From NCBI RefSeq assembly GCF_004365635.1, contig NZ_SOBH01000001.1:248001-312000 (forward strand): DNA of 64,000 bases, written 5' to 3'. The notes under the pieces are model-generated. The model searched no databases, was not told where the DNA came from, and saw nothing but the letters and a program-made list of their open reading frames with translations. This document shows positions 1-8,971 of the stretch, one piece after another. Position numbers and translations under genes: made by a program. Source of the stretch: Litoreibacter halocynthiae (GTDB lineage Bacteria; Pseudomonadota; Alphaproteobacteria; Rhodobacterales; Rhodobacteraceae). Each line of letters starts with the position of its first letter. Position 1 is the stretch's first letter.

Positions 1-506
1 AAAGCTACCTCACTCACTTCCCAGGCTACTACGAAACGGGCGATGCGGGCATGATCGACAAGGACGGCTATCTCTACATCATGGCGCGCACCGATGACGT
101 GATCAACGTGGCGGGCCACCGTCTGTCCACGGGCGGCATGGAGGAGGTTCTGGCGGGTCATCCTGACGTTGCTGAATGCGCCGTTATCGGTGTCAGCGAC
201 GAGTTGAAGGGCCAGTTGCCCATGGGCTTCCTCTGCCTCAGCAACGGGGTGAACCGTCCCCATGACGAGATCGTCAAAGAGGTCGTAAAGCGCGTCCGCG
301 ACCAGATCGGCCCTGTGGCCGCGTTCAAGCTGGCTTGCGTGGTCGACCGGCTGCCAAAAACGCGGTCCGGCAAGATTTTGCGCGCCACGATGGTGGCGAT
401 TGCCGACGGCAAGGATTTCAAAATGCCCGCAACGATCGACGATCCGGCGATCCTTGACGAGATTGCAGAGGCGCTGAAAACCTTGGGCTACCCGCACGGG
501 TCTTGA
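1..506 (+). CDS. prpE: Propionyl-CoA synthetase (PrpE type), 5' truncated by the window edge
   Basis: C-terminal part of an AMP-forming acyl-CoA synthetase of the PrpE/Acs family, which activates propionate (or acetate) with ATP and CoA. The open frame runs from base 3 through the window edge, so the N-terminal adenylation domain lies outside. Visible are the hinge motif YETGDAG, the RTDDVINVAGHRLSTG motif typical of propionyl/acetyl-CoA synthetases, and the C-terminal PKTRSGKI motif with the catalytic lysine. No gene follows in the same operon within 140 bases; cdd starts at 648. PrpE rather than acetyl-CoA synthetase is inferred from the short C-terminus and the LPMGFLCL stretch; the assignment between the two is fairly but not fully certain. 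Confidence 0.85.
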   Translation, partial: SYLTHFPGYYETGDAGMIDKDGYLYIMARTDDVINVAGHRLSTGGMEEVLAGHPDVAECAVIGVSDELKGQLPMGFLCLSNGVNRPHDEIVKEVVKRVRDQIGPVAAFKLACVVDRLPKTRSGKILRATMVAIADGKDFKMPATIDDPAILDEIAEALKTLGYPHGS

Positions 507-647
507 TGCTGCACGGGCGGGGGTAACCTCGCCCGCAATCCATACTTTTCGAAAATTTAACCGACCCCGTGCTTTTCCCCGTAACCGAGGCATTGAAACT
601 CCGCGCCGCGCGCTTCACTATCGGCTGAAACGTCTTGGGGGACATTC

Positions 648-1037
648 ATGTCTGATTTGCTGCCACACGCGCTGTCTGTTCGCGAGAACGCGCACGCGCC
701 GTATTCCAAATTTCAGGTCGGAGCAGCGCTGCGCACGAAATCCGGATCGGTCTTTGTCGGTTGCAATGTCGAAAATGTCGCCTTTCCCGAAGGCACCTGT
801 GCCGAAGCCGGAGCCATCGCCGCCATGGTCGCGGCAGGCGAGCGCGAGATCGCGGAGGTTTGCGTCGTCGCCGGATCTCCGACCCCTGTGCCGCCCTGTG
901 GCGGCTGTCGCCAAAAGCTGGCCGAGTTTGCCGCAGGTGACGTGCGGGTGACGCTGGCCACCACGGCGGGAACGCTCGAACACACCACCGTGGCTGCCTT
1001 GCTGCCCGGCGCGTTTGACGCGGGGCATATGGCATAA
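648..1037 (+). CDS. cdd: Cytidine deaminase
   Basis: A 129-residue cytosolic zinc enzyme that deaminates cytidine and deoxycytidine to uridine and deoxyuridine. The family signature is complete: FQVGAAL near residue 24, the NVENVAFPEGTCAE block with the zinc Cys and catalytic Glu, and PPCGGCRQKLAEF with the two further zinc cysteines. The length matches the short homotetrameric type. It is the first gene of a salvage operon with deoA (2-base gap), deoB, add and upp, all with touching or overlapping ends. The start is preceded by a GGGGGAC-like ribosome site. No regulator gene lies next to the operon. Confidence 0.95.
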   Translation: MSDLLPHALSVRENAHAPYSKFQVGAALRTKSGSVFVGCNVENVAFPEGTCAEAGAIAAMVAAGEREIAEVCVVAGSPTPVPPCGGCRQKLAEFAAGDVRVTLATTAGTLEHTTVAALLPGAFDAGHMA

Positions 1038-1039
1038 TT

Positions 1040-2353
1040 ATGGACGCGGCACAGATCATAGGCAAAATTCGGACCCGCCAGCCCGTCAGCGCGGCGGAAT
1101 GCCGTTGGTTCGGCAAGGCCTTGGCCGAGCAATCTGGCGTGAGTGACGCGCAAGCAGGTGCTTTCGCAATGGCCGTAGCGATGGAAGGTCTTGGGGCGGA
1201 CGGGCGCGTGGGCTTGACCGAAGGCATGCGTGACAGCGGCGAGGTGTTGCGCTGGAAGCTTCCTGGCCCGGTGCTTGACAAGCATTCAACAGGCGGCGTC
1301 GGTGATCCGGTCTCGATGGTCTTGGCCCCCGCCTTGGCGGTGTGTGGTGCCTACGTTCCGATGGTGTCGGGGAGGGGCTTGGGGCACACGGGTGGAACGC
1401 TCGACAAGTTGGAGGCCATTCCGGGCTATACCAGCAACGTCAGCACATCGAAGTTGCAACATGTTGTCCGTGAGATTGGGTGTGCCATCGTTGGTGCCTC
1501 GGGGCAGGTTGCCCCCGCCGACCGTCGCCTTTACGCGATCCGTGACGTGACTGCGACGGTGGACAGTATAGACCTGATCACTGCCTCGATCCTCGCCAAG
1601 AAGCTGGCGGCGGGCCTGCAAGGGTTGGTGCTGGATGTGAAGACCGGCAACGGTGCAATCCTGCAAGACGCGGCACAAGCCAAACGGCTGGCATACTCGT
1701 TGGTAGAGGTTGCCTCGGGTGCGGGCTGCCCGACAACCGCCCTGATCACCGACATGTCGCAGCCATTGGCAACCGCTGCGGGCAATGCCGTTGAAATTCG
1801 CGCTGTGATGGAAGCCCTCAGCGGTACCGGACAAAAACGATTGCGGGAAGTAGCGCTCGCTTTAGGGGCAGAGCTTCTGGGCAACAACAAGCACATGAAG
1901 GTCGACGCCGAGGCAGCTTGGGTCATGCTCAACGATGCCATCACATCCGGCGCTGCGATGGAGCAGTTTTGCCGCATGGTCGCCTATCTGGGCGGCCCCA
2001 CGGATTTCGACCAAAGCTGGCGCTTCTGCTTGCCGGAAGCCAATATCGTGCGAGAGGTCCTGCCGCTTGCAACCGGTCATATCCGTGCGGTTGATACGCG
2101 GGCCTTGGGCTTGGCAGTGGTTGAACTTGGTGGCGGGCGTCGTCGCGAGATGGACAAGATCGATCCGTCGGTTGGTTTATCCGCGTTCAAACGCATCGGT
2201 GATGCCGTCGACAAAACCACGCCCCTTGCGATGGTCCATGCCGCCACCGAGGAAGCCGCCGCGAAAGCGGAACGCGCCGTGCGCAAAGCTTTCCAGATCG
2301 GGGCGGCGAAAGTTGCAGCGCCGGAATTGTTCGTTGATCGGGTGGCAGTATGA
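1040..2353 (+). CDS. deoA: Thymidine phosphorylase
   Basis: A 437-residue pyrimidine-nucleoside phosphorylase that splits thymidine or deoxyuridine with phosphate into base and deoxyribose-1-phosphate. The glycosyltransferase family 3 fold shows in DKHSTGGVGD (phosphate binding), the LGHTGGTLDKLE block and the VKTGNGA loop. The length agrees with proteobacterial DeoA. It begins 2 bases after cdd and its stop overlaps the deoB start by 4 bases (ATGA), so translation is likely coupled. Its product feeds the phosphopentomutase encoded next. Confidence 0.95.
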   Translation: MDAAQIIGKIRTRQPVSAAECRWFGKALAEQSGVSDAQAGAFAMAVAMEGLGADGRVGLTEGMRDSGEVLRWKLPGPVLDKHSTGGVGDPVSMVLAPALAVCGAYVPMVSGRGLGHTGGTLDKLEAIPGYTSNVSTSKLQHVVREIGCAIVGASGQVAPADRRLYAIRDVTATVDSIDLITASILAKKLAAGLQGLVLDVKTGNGAILQDAAQAKRLAYSLVEVASGAGCPTTALITDMSQPLATAAGNAVEIRAVMEALSGTGQKRLREVALALGAELLGNNKHMKVDAEAAWVMLNDAITSGAAMEQFCRMVAYLGGPTDFDQSWRFCLPEANIVREVLPLATGHIRAVDTRALGLAVVELGGGRRREMDKIDPSVGLSAFKRIGDAVDKTTPLAMVHAATEEAAAKAERAVRKAFQIGAAKVAAPELFVDRVAV

Positions 2354-3489
2354 GCCGTGCCTTTCTTGTCGTTCTGGATTCGGCTGGCTGCGGCCATGCC
2401 CCTGACGCGGCCAGCTTCGGAGATGAAGGCGCCAATACGTTGCTGCATATCCACGAACGCGTCGGGTTGAAAATGCCAAACCTGATGCGGTTGGGGTTGG
2501 GGCAGGCTGTTGGGATTTCCGATGTGAAGCCCGAAGGCCTGCACGGCGTTGCACGCGAAGTGTCGCTGGGCAAGGATACGCCCTCGGGCCATTGGGAACT
2601 GTCCGGCGTTCCGGTTCCTTGGGACTGGCACTACTTTCCTGATACAACCCCAAGTTTCCCCCAAAAGATCAGCGCGGAAGTCGCCAAGTTTTGTGGCACG
2701 GACGGTATCTTGGGCGATTGTCATGCCTCTGGTACGGCAATCATCGAACGCTTGGGCGAGGAGCATATGCGAACGGGCAAGCCGATTTGCTATACCTCAG
2801 CCGACAGCGTGTTCCAGATCGCAGCACATGAAGAAAGCTTTGGCCTTGATCGGTTACAGCAACTTTGCCAGCACATGGCACCAATCCTGCACGCGATGAA
2901 TGTGGGGCGCGTCATCGCGCGGCCTTTCGTTGGTGCGGATGCTGCCAGCTTCGAGCGCACCAAGAACCGCCACGACTACGCAATGGAGGTTCCGTCACCG
3001 ACGCTGCTGGATTGGGCCAAGGCCGACGGTCGCGCGACCTATGGCATCGGTAAGATCGGGGACATCTTCTCTGGTCGCGGTGTCGACGAAAACCGCAAAG
3101 GGTTCGACGATGTGCTCATGGGCCATCTGTCAGACTTGGTCGATGAGGCACCTGACGGTGCTCTGGTCTTCGCAAATTTCGTGGAATTCGACAGCCTCTA
3201 TGGCCACCGCCGCGACCCCGAAGGCTACGCGGCGCATCTGGAATGGTTTGATGCTGCCATCGGCCCTATTCTGGCCAAGCTGCGGACAGGTGATTTGATG
3301 CTGTTCACCGCGGATCACGGCAACGATCCGACATGGGAGGGCACCGAACATACCCGCGAGCAAGTGCCCGTTGTTGCTGCTGGAGTTGGAACGAAAGATA
3401 TCGGGCAGGTCATGTTCGTGGACGTTGCCGCATCCGTTGCGGATCATTTGGGGCTGTCAGAGCGCGGTCCGGGGCGGAGTTTCCTATGA
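2350..3489 (+). CDS. deoB: Phosphopentomutase
   Basis: A 379-residue alkaline-phosphatase-superfamily mutase that converts (deoxy)ribose-1-phosphate to (deoxy)ribose-5-phosphate. Metal ligands are evident in VVLDSAGCGHAPDA at the N-terminus and in ADHGNDPTWEGTEHTRE near the C-terminus; GKDTPSGHWELSG is the hallmark of DeoB. It overlaps deoA upstream and add downstream (start at 3486) by 4 bases each. Together with deoA it channels nucleoside sugars into central metabolism; deoC, the aldolase for the next step, is not in this window. Confidence 0.95.
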   Translation: MSRAFLVVLDSAGCGHAPDAASFGDEGANTLLHIHERVGLKMPNLMRLGLGQAVGISDVKPEGLHGVAREVSLGKDTPSGHWELSGVPVPWDWHYFPDTTPSFPQKISAEVAKFCGTDGILGDCHASGTAIIERLGEEHMRTGKPICYTSADSVFQIAAHEESFGLDRLQQLCQHMAPILHAMNVGRVIARPFVGADAASFERTKNRHDYAMEVPSPTLLDWAKADGRATYGIGKIGDIFSGRGVDENRKGFDDVLMGHLSDLVDEAPDGALVFANFVEFDSLYGHRRDPEGYAAHLEWFDAAIGPILAKLRTGDLMLFTADHGNDPTWEGTEHTREQVPVVAAGVGTKDIGQVMFVDVAASVADHLGLSERGPGRSFL

Positions 3490-4457
3490 GCATTCCAAAA
3501 ATCGAGCTGCATTTGCATATCGAAGGTGCTGCTCCACCTGCGTTCATCCGTGGATTGGCGCAAGAGAAGGGCACCAACCTGGAAGGTGTGTTCAATCACG
3601 ACGGTTCCTACCGCTTCGAGAACTTCAAGCAGTTCCTCAGTGTTTACGAGGCCGCATGCACCGTGCTCACCGGCCCCGAGGATTTTGGCCGCCTGACCAC
3701 CGCAGTGCTGGAGCAGTCGATAGAGCAGGGCGTGATCTATACCGAGGCTTTCCTGTCCCCCGACTTTTGCGGTGGAGGCGATGTCGGCGCGTGGCGCGAA
3801 TATATGCACGCCATGCAGGAAGCCGCTGCCAAACTTCCCCAGATCGAGATGCGCGGCATCATCACCTGTATTCGCCATTTCGGGCCGGATCAGGCCAAGA
3901 CCGCAGCCATTTGCGCCCGCGAAACGGCAGGTGATTTCATCACCGGTTTCGGCATGGGCGGGGACGAGATGCAAGGCGCGCAGGGCGATTTCGCCTACAG
4001 TTTCGACATGGCCCGCGAGGCGGGCCTTCGTCTGACGACCCATGCGGGTGAGTGGGGCGGTGCGGAAAGCGTCTGGCAGGCTGTGCGTGACCTCAAGGTG
4101 GAGCGTGTTGGCCACGGCGTTCAGGCCATTGACGATCCGGCATTGGTCGATCATCTGGCAGAACACCAGATCGTGCTGGAGGTCTGCCCCGGCTCGAATG
4201 TGGCGCTTGGCGTTTACGCCGACTGGCGCTCGCACCCGATCGAAAAGCTGCGTGAGCGCGGTGTACCGGTGACGGTATCAACGGACGATCCGCCTTTTTT
4301 CCACACCACTCTTAGCGAGGAATATGACCTGTTGGGTCATCATTTCGGCTGGGAGGACGAAACAATTCGCGCGGTGAACGTCACCGCTGCAAACGCGGCA
4401 TTCTGCGACGCCGCGACCCGCGATAAATTACTCAAAGCACTGGAGCCAGCCTCATGA
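3486..4457 (+). CDS. add: Adenosine deaminase
   Basis: A 323-residue amidohydrolase-fold enzyme that turns adenosine into inosine. The zinc HxH pair is in ELHLHIEG at the very N-terminus; a third His is in TTHAGEWGG, the RVGHGVQA motif follows, and the STDDPPFF motif carries the catalytic aspartates. I chose the ATG at 3486 ([11 protein letters not shown]) because it overlaps the deoB stop in an ATGA and puts the HxH motif at its usual position; the frame is open further upstream but without family similarity. Its end overlaps upp by 4 bases. Confidence 0.93.
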   Translation: MSIPKIELHLHIEGAAPPAFIRGLAQEKGTNLEGVFNHDGSYRFENFKQFLSVYEAACTVLTGPEDFGRLTTAVLEQSIEQGVIYTEAFLSPDFCGGGDVGAWREYMHAMQEAAAKLPQIEMRGIITCIRHFGPDQAKTAAICARETAGDFITGFGMGGDEMQGAQGDFAYSFDMAREAGLRLTTHAGEWGGAESVWQAVRDLKVERVGHGVQAIDDPALVDHLAEHQIVLEVCPGSNVALGVYADWRSHPIEKLRERGVPVTVSTDDPPFFHTTLSEEYDLLGHHFGWEDETIRAVNVTAANAAFCDAATRDKLLKALEPAS

Positions 4458-5092
4458 CCGATATCCCTCACCTAACCGTCGTGGATCACCCTTTGGTGCA
4501 GCACAAACTGACCTTGATGCGCGAGAAGGACACCCCCACAGCAGTGTTCCGGCAATTGCTGCGCGAGATCAGCCAGTTTCTGGCCTATGAGGTCACGCGC
4601 AATCTGGAAATGGAAACCAAACGCATCGAAACCCCGATGGAGGAGATGGACGCGCCCACATTGGCAGGCCGCAAACTGGCTTTGATTTCCATCCTGCGGG
4701 CGGGCAACGGCTTGCTCGACGGGATGTTGGAGTTGATCCCAAGCGCCCGTGTCGGGTTCGTGGGCCTCTATCGTGACGAAGAAACGCTTCAGCCCGTGCA
4801 GTACTATTTCAAGGTGCCGGAATTTATGGACGAGCGGATGGTGATCGCCGTGGACCCGATGCTGGCGACCGGAAACTCGTCCGTGGCGGCGATAGATTTG
4901 CTAAAAAAAGCAGGGGCGACAAACATCCGATTCTTATGCTTGCTGGCCGCGCCTGAAGGCATCGCCCGCATGAAGGAAGCACATCCGGATGTACCGATTG
5001 TGACAGCTTCAGTGGATAGTCACTTGAATGACAATGGATATATTGTCCCTGGGCTAGGGGATGCGGGTGACCGTATGTTTGGCACAAAATAA
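4454..5092 (+). CDS. upp: Uracil phosphoribosyltransferase
   Basis: A 212-residue enzyme that makes UMP from uracil and PRPP. The PRPP-binding loop is in [14 protein letters not shown], and the C-terminal uracil-binding segment [13 protein letters not shown] is intact. The length matches the bacterial Upp family. It is the last gene of the salvage operon and recovers the uracil released by the preceding deaminase and phosphorylase steps. No strong terminator hairpin is visible in the 68 bases before the next gene. Confidence 0.95.
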   Translation: MTDIPHLTVVDHPLVQHKLTLMREKDTPTAVFRQLLREISQFLAYEVTRNLEMETKRIETPMEEMDAPTLAGRKLALISILRAGNGLLDGMLELIPSARVGFVGLYRDEETLQPVQYYFKVPEFMDERMVIAVDPMLATGNSSVAAIDLLKKAGATNIRFLCLLAAPEGIARMKEAHPDVPIVTASVDSHLNDNGYIVPGLGDAGDRMFGTK

Positions 5093-5160
5093 GGTAGTTT
5101 CCGACTTTACTTGGTAGTGTCGCTGTTGCATTGTGACCACTATATTTAGTGGGGACTGAT

Positions 5161-6084
5161 ATGCGACTTCTGCGACTGCTTTCCGTGTCGATACTGGCGC
5201 TGAGCATGGGGCTCATTGGTGCTGATGCACAAAATTTGCGCCGTGATAACGGCCCGGCAGAGACACCGCCCGCTTCCTTTAAAGGCAAGCAATATGTCGA
5301 CAGCCGCGGCTGCGTTTATATTCGCGCGGGCTACAGCGGGAACGTGACATGGGTTCCGCGCGTGACGCGGTCTCGCAAAGTTGTCTGTGGTCAGCAACCG
5401 AGCCTTCGCACTGCTGCGCCAGCGGCCCCGAAAGCAGCGGTCCGTCAGGCGACAGCTCCACGCATCCCTGCTGGTGCTAAGATCGTTAAAAGAACGACCA
5501 AGGTCATCCCTACACCTGCCAAGGCAACGACGCGCGTCGTGCGCAAGGCCGCACCGAAGGCGCAAACCCGCGTCGTGCGCAAAGCGGTGCCAAAGGCTCA
5601 AACCCGCGTGGTCCGCAGAGTGGCACCTGCGCCTGCGCCGCAAGCCCAACCCCGCGCTGTGCGCACGCAGGTCAACCCGAAGCGCGGCACTGTCCAACCA
5701 AGGGTCGTTTATCGCTGCGGTGCCAGCGAGTTCAGCTCGCAGTTCATCAATGACGGGGCGCGTTGCGGTCCGCAAAGCGGCGGGTCTCGCAGTGTTGTCC
5801 GCGAGGAAGTCTCGCCCCAAAGCAACAACCAGCATATTCAGGGTCAAAGAATTGGCCCGAAAGGCGCGAACCGCAGAATAGCAGAGGCGCGGATGCCCGT
5901 TCCCAAGGGCTACAAGAGGGCCTGGGACGATGACCGCTTGAACCCGTTGCGCGGTGTGGGCACAACATCCGGTAAGGCGCAGATGAGCTTGGTGTGGTCC
6001 AACACGGTGCCACAGTATCTGATCGACCCGTCGACCGGAAAGCGCGCTACGGCCAAGCAAAAACGGATACTCGGCATCTTCTAA
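5161..6084 (+). CDS. Secreted Lys/Arg/Ala/Pro-rich envelope protein of unknown function
   Basis: A 307-residue protein with a clear signal peptide (hydrophobic segment about residues 4-22, cleavage near ADA-QN). A short conserved block near residues 45-80 (DSRGCVYIRAGYSGNVTWVPR, then a second Cys) is followed by a basic linker with a repeated KAQTRVVRKA unit (about residues 118-155), and then a C-terminal conserved part with a Cys pair and PVPKGYKRAWDDDRLNP. I chose the ATG at 5161 over an upstream in-frame GTG at 5149 because a GGGGA ribosome site precedes it. The pattern looks like a cell-wall-associated protein of Rhodobacteraceae, but I recognise no enzymatic domain. Confidence 0.75.
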   Translation: MRLLRLLSVSILALSMGLIGADAQNLRRDNGPAETPPASFKGKQYVDSRGCVYIRAGYSGNVTWVPRVTRSRKVVCGQQPSLRTAAPAAPKAAVRQATAPRIPAGAKIVKRTTKVIPTPAKATTRVVRKAAPKAQTRVVRKAVPKAQTRVVRRVAPAPAPQAQPRAVRTQVNPKRGTVQPRVVYRCGASEFSSQFINDGARCGPQSGGSRSVVREEVSPQSNNQHIQGQRIGPKGANRRIAEARMPVPKGYKRAWDDDRLNPLRGVGTTSGKAQMSLVWSNTVPQYLIDPSTGKRATAKQKRILGIF

Positions 6085-6098
6085 GCCGGCGTCGCGGG

Positions 6099-7115
6099 CT
6101 ATTCCGCGCAGATTTCCTGAAGGCTGATCCAATCTCCGTCCGAGATAAGTCGCGGCGCTTCAATTCCGCGATATGGGTCGGCTTCGATCAAATCAATTGT
6201 GCTCTCGCCAGTGACATCTACTGCATACGCGTAAGGGCTGGCCGCAACTTTCGCAGTGGCAAACCGGTCGAGCAGCACATCGGTGTTGAGCGCAGGCGGC
6301 TCGGTCGACAGAAGCGTCTCGGCGTAGTCGCGCAGCACGTCATCCTCAATCTGACCACTGGTCAGCAAATGCAACGTCGCGGCTCCTCCGGCTTCTTTCA
6401 ACAATAGCTCCATCGGATCAACCATGCGGGCCTGCTCGCTGGCCGCAAGCATGTAGCCCGCTGCAACATCCGCCGCATCATGATCCTCGACGACCGTGCG
6501 GTTCAAAAGCAGCAACCCGCCGGGCAGCGACAATGAACCCTCCGGCCCAGATGGCACCACATATGCTTTGCGCAGCCCGTCTCCCAAGACCCGCGCTTTC
6601 AGTCGTGCTAAGGCGGCGGTGCCAAGGTTGGAGCGGCAGGTGTCTCCGGTAAGTCGGGTCATGTGCCCCAGAAGCGCGGTCCCAATGGCAAGCCTCTTGC
6701 TCTCTGGCACGACTGTCACCGTGTGGCGCACCAACGCGCCCGGCAGCCAGAAGAAGCCAAGCGCGCCAATGGCGGCAACCAATCCTGTAAAGATATAAAG
6801 CCGGAGGCGGCCGCGATGCGGGCGTCGTCGCGCAACGGTCCGCCGGACCTTCTCGATTGCGTCGATGAGTGTGCCGTCTTCAAGTTCCAACTCCTCGCCC
6901 GCGTCGGGACCGGGGCGGAACAGCGCGGGCCGCGCACCGGGGTTCAGACGCTCAATTGCAGGCAAGGACCAATGGGCCAGCGCGGTGTCGGTCTTGTCAC
7001 GGATGATCAGAGTGGCATCGCCGAAGGAAATCAGAACGTCACGACGCTGGGCGTCCGGGCTTTCGCGCCAGATCCCTGTCGACTCCAGACGATCATACTC
7101 TTTCAACGCCGTCAT
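6099..7115 (-). CDS. Single-pass membrane protein with degenerate M48-like peptidase region
   Basis: A 338-residue protein with a cytoplasmic N-terminal part of about 105 residues, a basic stretch, one transmembrane segment (about residues 106-128), and an exported C-terminal domain. That domain has LSLPGGLLLLNRTVVE (about 195-210) followed by a helix DAADVAAGYMLAASEQAR, which reads like the substrate-strand and zinc-helix region of M48 peptidases but without any HExxH. It is therefore most likely a non-catalytic relative; this family link is my inference from pattern only. It is convergent with 5161-6084 with 14 bases between stops and stands alone on this strand. Confidence 0.7.
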   Translation of the reverse strand: MTALKEYDRLESTGIWRESPDAQRRDVLISFGDATLIIRDKTDTALAHWSLPAIERLNPGARPALFRPGPDAGEELELEDGTLIDAIEKVRRTVARRRPHRGRLRLYIFTGLVAAIGALGFFWLPGALVRHTVTVVPESKRLAIGTALLGHMTRLTGDTCRSNLGTAALARLKARVLGDGLRKAYVVPSGPEGSLSLPGGLLLLNRTVVEDHDAADVAAGYMLAASEQARMVDPMELLLKEAGGAATLHLLTSGQIEDDVLRDYAETLLSTEPPALNTDVLLDRFATAKVAASPYAYAVDVTGESTIDLIEADPYRGIEAPRLISDGDWISLQEICAE

Positions 7116-7231
7116 TTTACGCGGCTGCCTGCTCTTTTTTTATTGTGTGGGGAAACGATAGCTTGAAAGTGATTCTTGCTCAACGTGTTTGAACGGCGCG
7201 CTCGGTCTTTTCACGCGCGCCACGTCGCTGG

Positions 7232-8857
7232 TTACAGTGACTTTGCCAAATGACGCAGCTCGAATTTCTGGATTTTGCCCGTAGAGGTCTTGGGCAGGTC
7301 TTGAAACAGGACCTGCTTGGGTGTCTTGAAGCCTGCCAGTTGCGCACGCACATGCGTGATCAGATCAGCCTCGGATGCCGTCCCTCCGGGTTTCAACTCA
7401 ACGAAAGCGCAAGGAACCTCGCCCCATTTGTCGTCGGGTTTGGCCACCACCGCGCAAAGCGAAACAGCCGGATGGGACATCAACACGCTTTCAACTTCCA
7501 CCGACGAGACGTTTTCACCACCCGAAATAATGATATCCTTGGCGCGATCCGCGATTTGGATATGGCCATCAGCGTGCTGAATGGCGATGTCGCCGGAATG
7601 GAAATGCCCCCCCGCAAAGGCCTCCTCGGTGGCTGCAGGGTTTTTGTAGTACCCTTTCATCACCGAATTCCCGCGCATGACAATTTCGCCTTGGGTGGTC
7701 TTATCCATCGGCACCTGCTCGTTTTGGTCATCAACAACCGTCACATATTCCATCATCGGCATCGGCAGACCCTGGCGGGATTTGAGCGCGGCTTTGTCGG
7801 CATCCGGCTGGGTGTCCCAATCGGGGTTCCAAAGGCATTCGGTGATGTGGCCGTAGGTTTCGGTCAGGCCGTAGACATGGGTCACATTGAAGCCAAGTGC
7901 TTCGATTGCCGCCAGCGTGGTCGGGGCAGGGGGAGCGCCCGCCGTAAAGACCTCGACCAGATGGTCAAACGACTTCCGCTCCGCCTCCGGCGCATTCACA
8001 ATCATGTTCAACACAATCGGCGCGCCGCCGAAATGGGTGACGCCTTCATCCGCAATAGCACTGTAAATCGCTTTGGCAGTCACATCTCGACAGCAATGCA
8101 CGGTGCCGCCCAAGACCGGCATCATCCATGTGTGGTTCCACCCGTTGCAATGAAACAGCGGCACAATGGCCAGAAACTTCGGGTAAAGCTGCATCCGCCA
8201 AGAGATCACGGTACCCATGGTCATCAGATATGCGCCACGATGGTGATACACGACGCCCTTGGGCCGCCCTGTGGTGCCGGATGTGTAGTTCAGCGCAAGG
8301 CTTTCCCACTCGTCCTCGGGCATGTGCCACGGGGCGGTCGGATCCCCTTCGGCCAGCAGCTCTTCATAGGTTGGAAAACGACCTGTCGCGGGGTAGTCCG
8401 CCTGATCATCCGGCACCTCGATAATTCTCGGCCCGTCCCCATCGCAGGCGGCCTTCGCGGCCTCGACCATTGGCAGAAACTGCGTGTCGCACAGCACGAT
8501 CTTCGCGGCGCCATGATCAAAGATGTAGGCGACAGTTCCGGCGTCAAGGCGGGTGTTGATCGTGTTGAGGACAGCGCCACAGGCAGGCACACCGAAATGT
8601 GCCTCGGCCTGTGCAGGCAGGTTGGGGATGACGGTCGAGACCACGTCACCCGGCGTAATCCCGCGCTTTGCCAGTGCCGATGCCAGACGGGAAACTCGCG
8701 CGTGATACTCCGCGTAGCTGTGGCGGGTCGTGCCATAGACGATGGCTTCGCGATCCGGAAACACTGCGCGTGCGCGGTTCAGGTGGGAAAGGGGCGTCAA
8801 GGGAACGTAATTTGCGTCACGTTTCTCAAGCCCGGTTTCGTCCGACATCCAACCCAT
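7232..8857 (-). CDS. AMP-forming acyl-CoA synthetase
   Basis: A 541-residue adenylating enzyme that activates a carboxylic acid with ATP and CoA. Motifs are complete: YTSGTTGRPKG (P-loop, about residue 185), YGLTETYG, the hinge region SGDIAIQHADGH and the C-terminal KTSTGKIQK lysine. I chose the ATG at 8857 because GGGGGA stands at ideal spacing before it; another ATG lies two codons upstream and the open frame extends much further without coding character. Length and the N-terminal MSDETGLEKRxANYVPLTP pattern resemble medium-chain and methylmercaptopropionate (DmdB-type) ligases of Roseobacters, but the substrate cannot be read from the sequence. Divergent from the sulfotransferase gene. Confidence 0.9.
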   Translation of the reverse strand: MGWMSDETGLEKRDANYVPLTPLSHLNRARAVFPDREAIVYGTTRHSYAEYHARVSRLASALAKRGITPGDVVSTVIPNLPAQAEAHFGVPACGAVLNTINTRLDAGTVAYIFDHGAAKIVLCDTQFLPMVEAAKAACDGDGPRIIEVPDDQADYPATGRFPTYEELLAEGDPTAPWHMPEDEWESLALNYTSGTTGRPKGVVYHHRGAYLMTMGTVISWRMQLYPKFLAIVPLFHCNGWNHTWMMPVLGGTVHCCRDVTAKAIYSAIADEGVTHFGGAPIVLNMIVNAPEAERKSFDHLVEVFTAGAPPAPTTLAAIEALGFNVTHVYGLTETYGHITECLWNPDWDTQPDADKAALKSRQGLPMPMMEYVTVVDDQNEQVPMDKTTQGEIVMRGNSVMKGYYKNPAATEEAFAGGHFHSGDIAIQHADGHIQIADRAKDIIISGGENVSSVEVESVLMSHPAVSLCAVVAKPDDKWGEVPCAFVELKPGGTASEADLITHVRAQLAGFKTPKQVLFQDLPKTSTGKIQKFELRHLAKSL

Positions 8858-8971
8858 TGTCATTTCCCCCGTTGCACGTAACTCTAAGGGACAAGAGTGC
8901 CGAAGCCGAATGCACTTGGGAAGTAGAATTCTGCGCGGTATGGTAAATTGTATGACAATTGATTGGGCCGC

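Noticed and set aside
7232-8857. Naming the acyl-CoA synthetase dmdB and the dehydrogenase at 15710 dmdC
   Set aside because: Similarity to the DMSP-demethylation enzymes is only at family level and the genes are not clustered with dmdA or dmdD.
7250-8881. Long plus-strand open frame (543 codons) opposite the acyl-CoA synthetase
   Set aside because: It is the antisense of a gene with complete AMP-binding motifs; its translation has no domain pattern and an odd His/Arg-rich composition.
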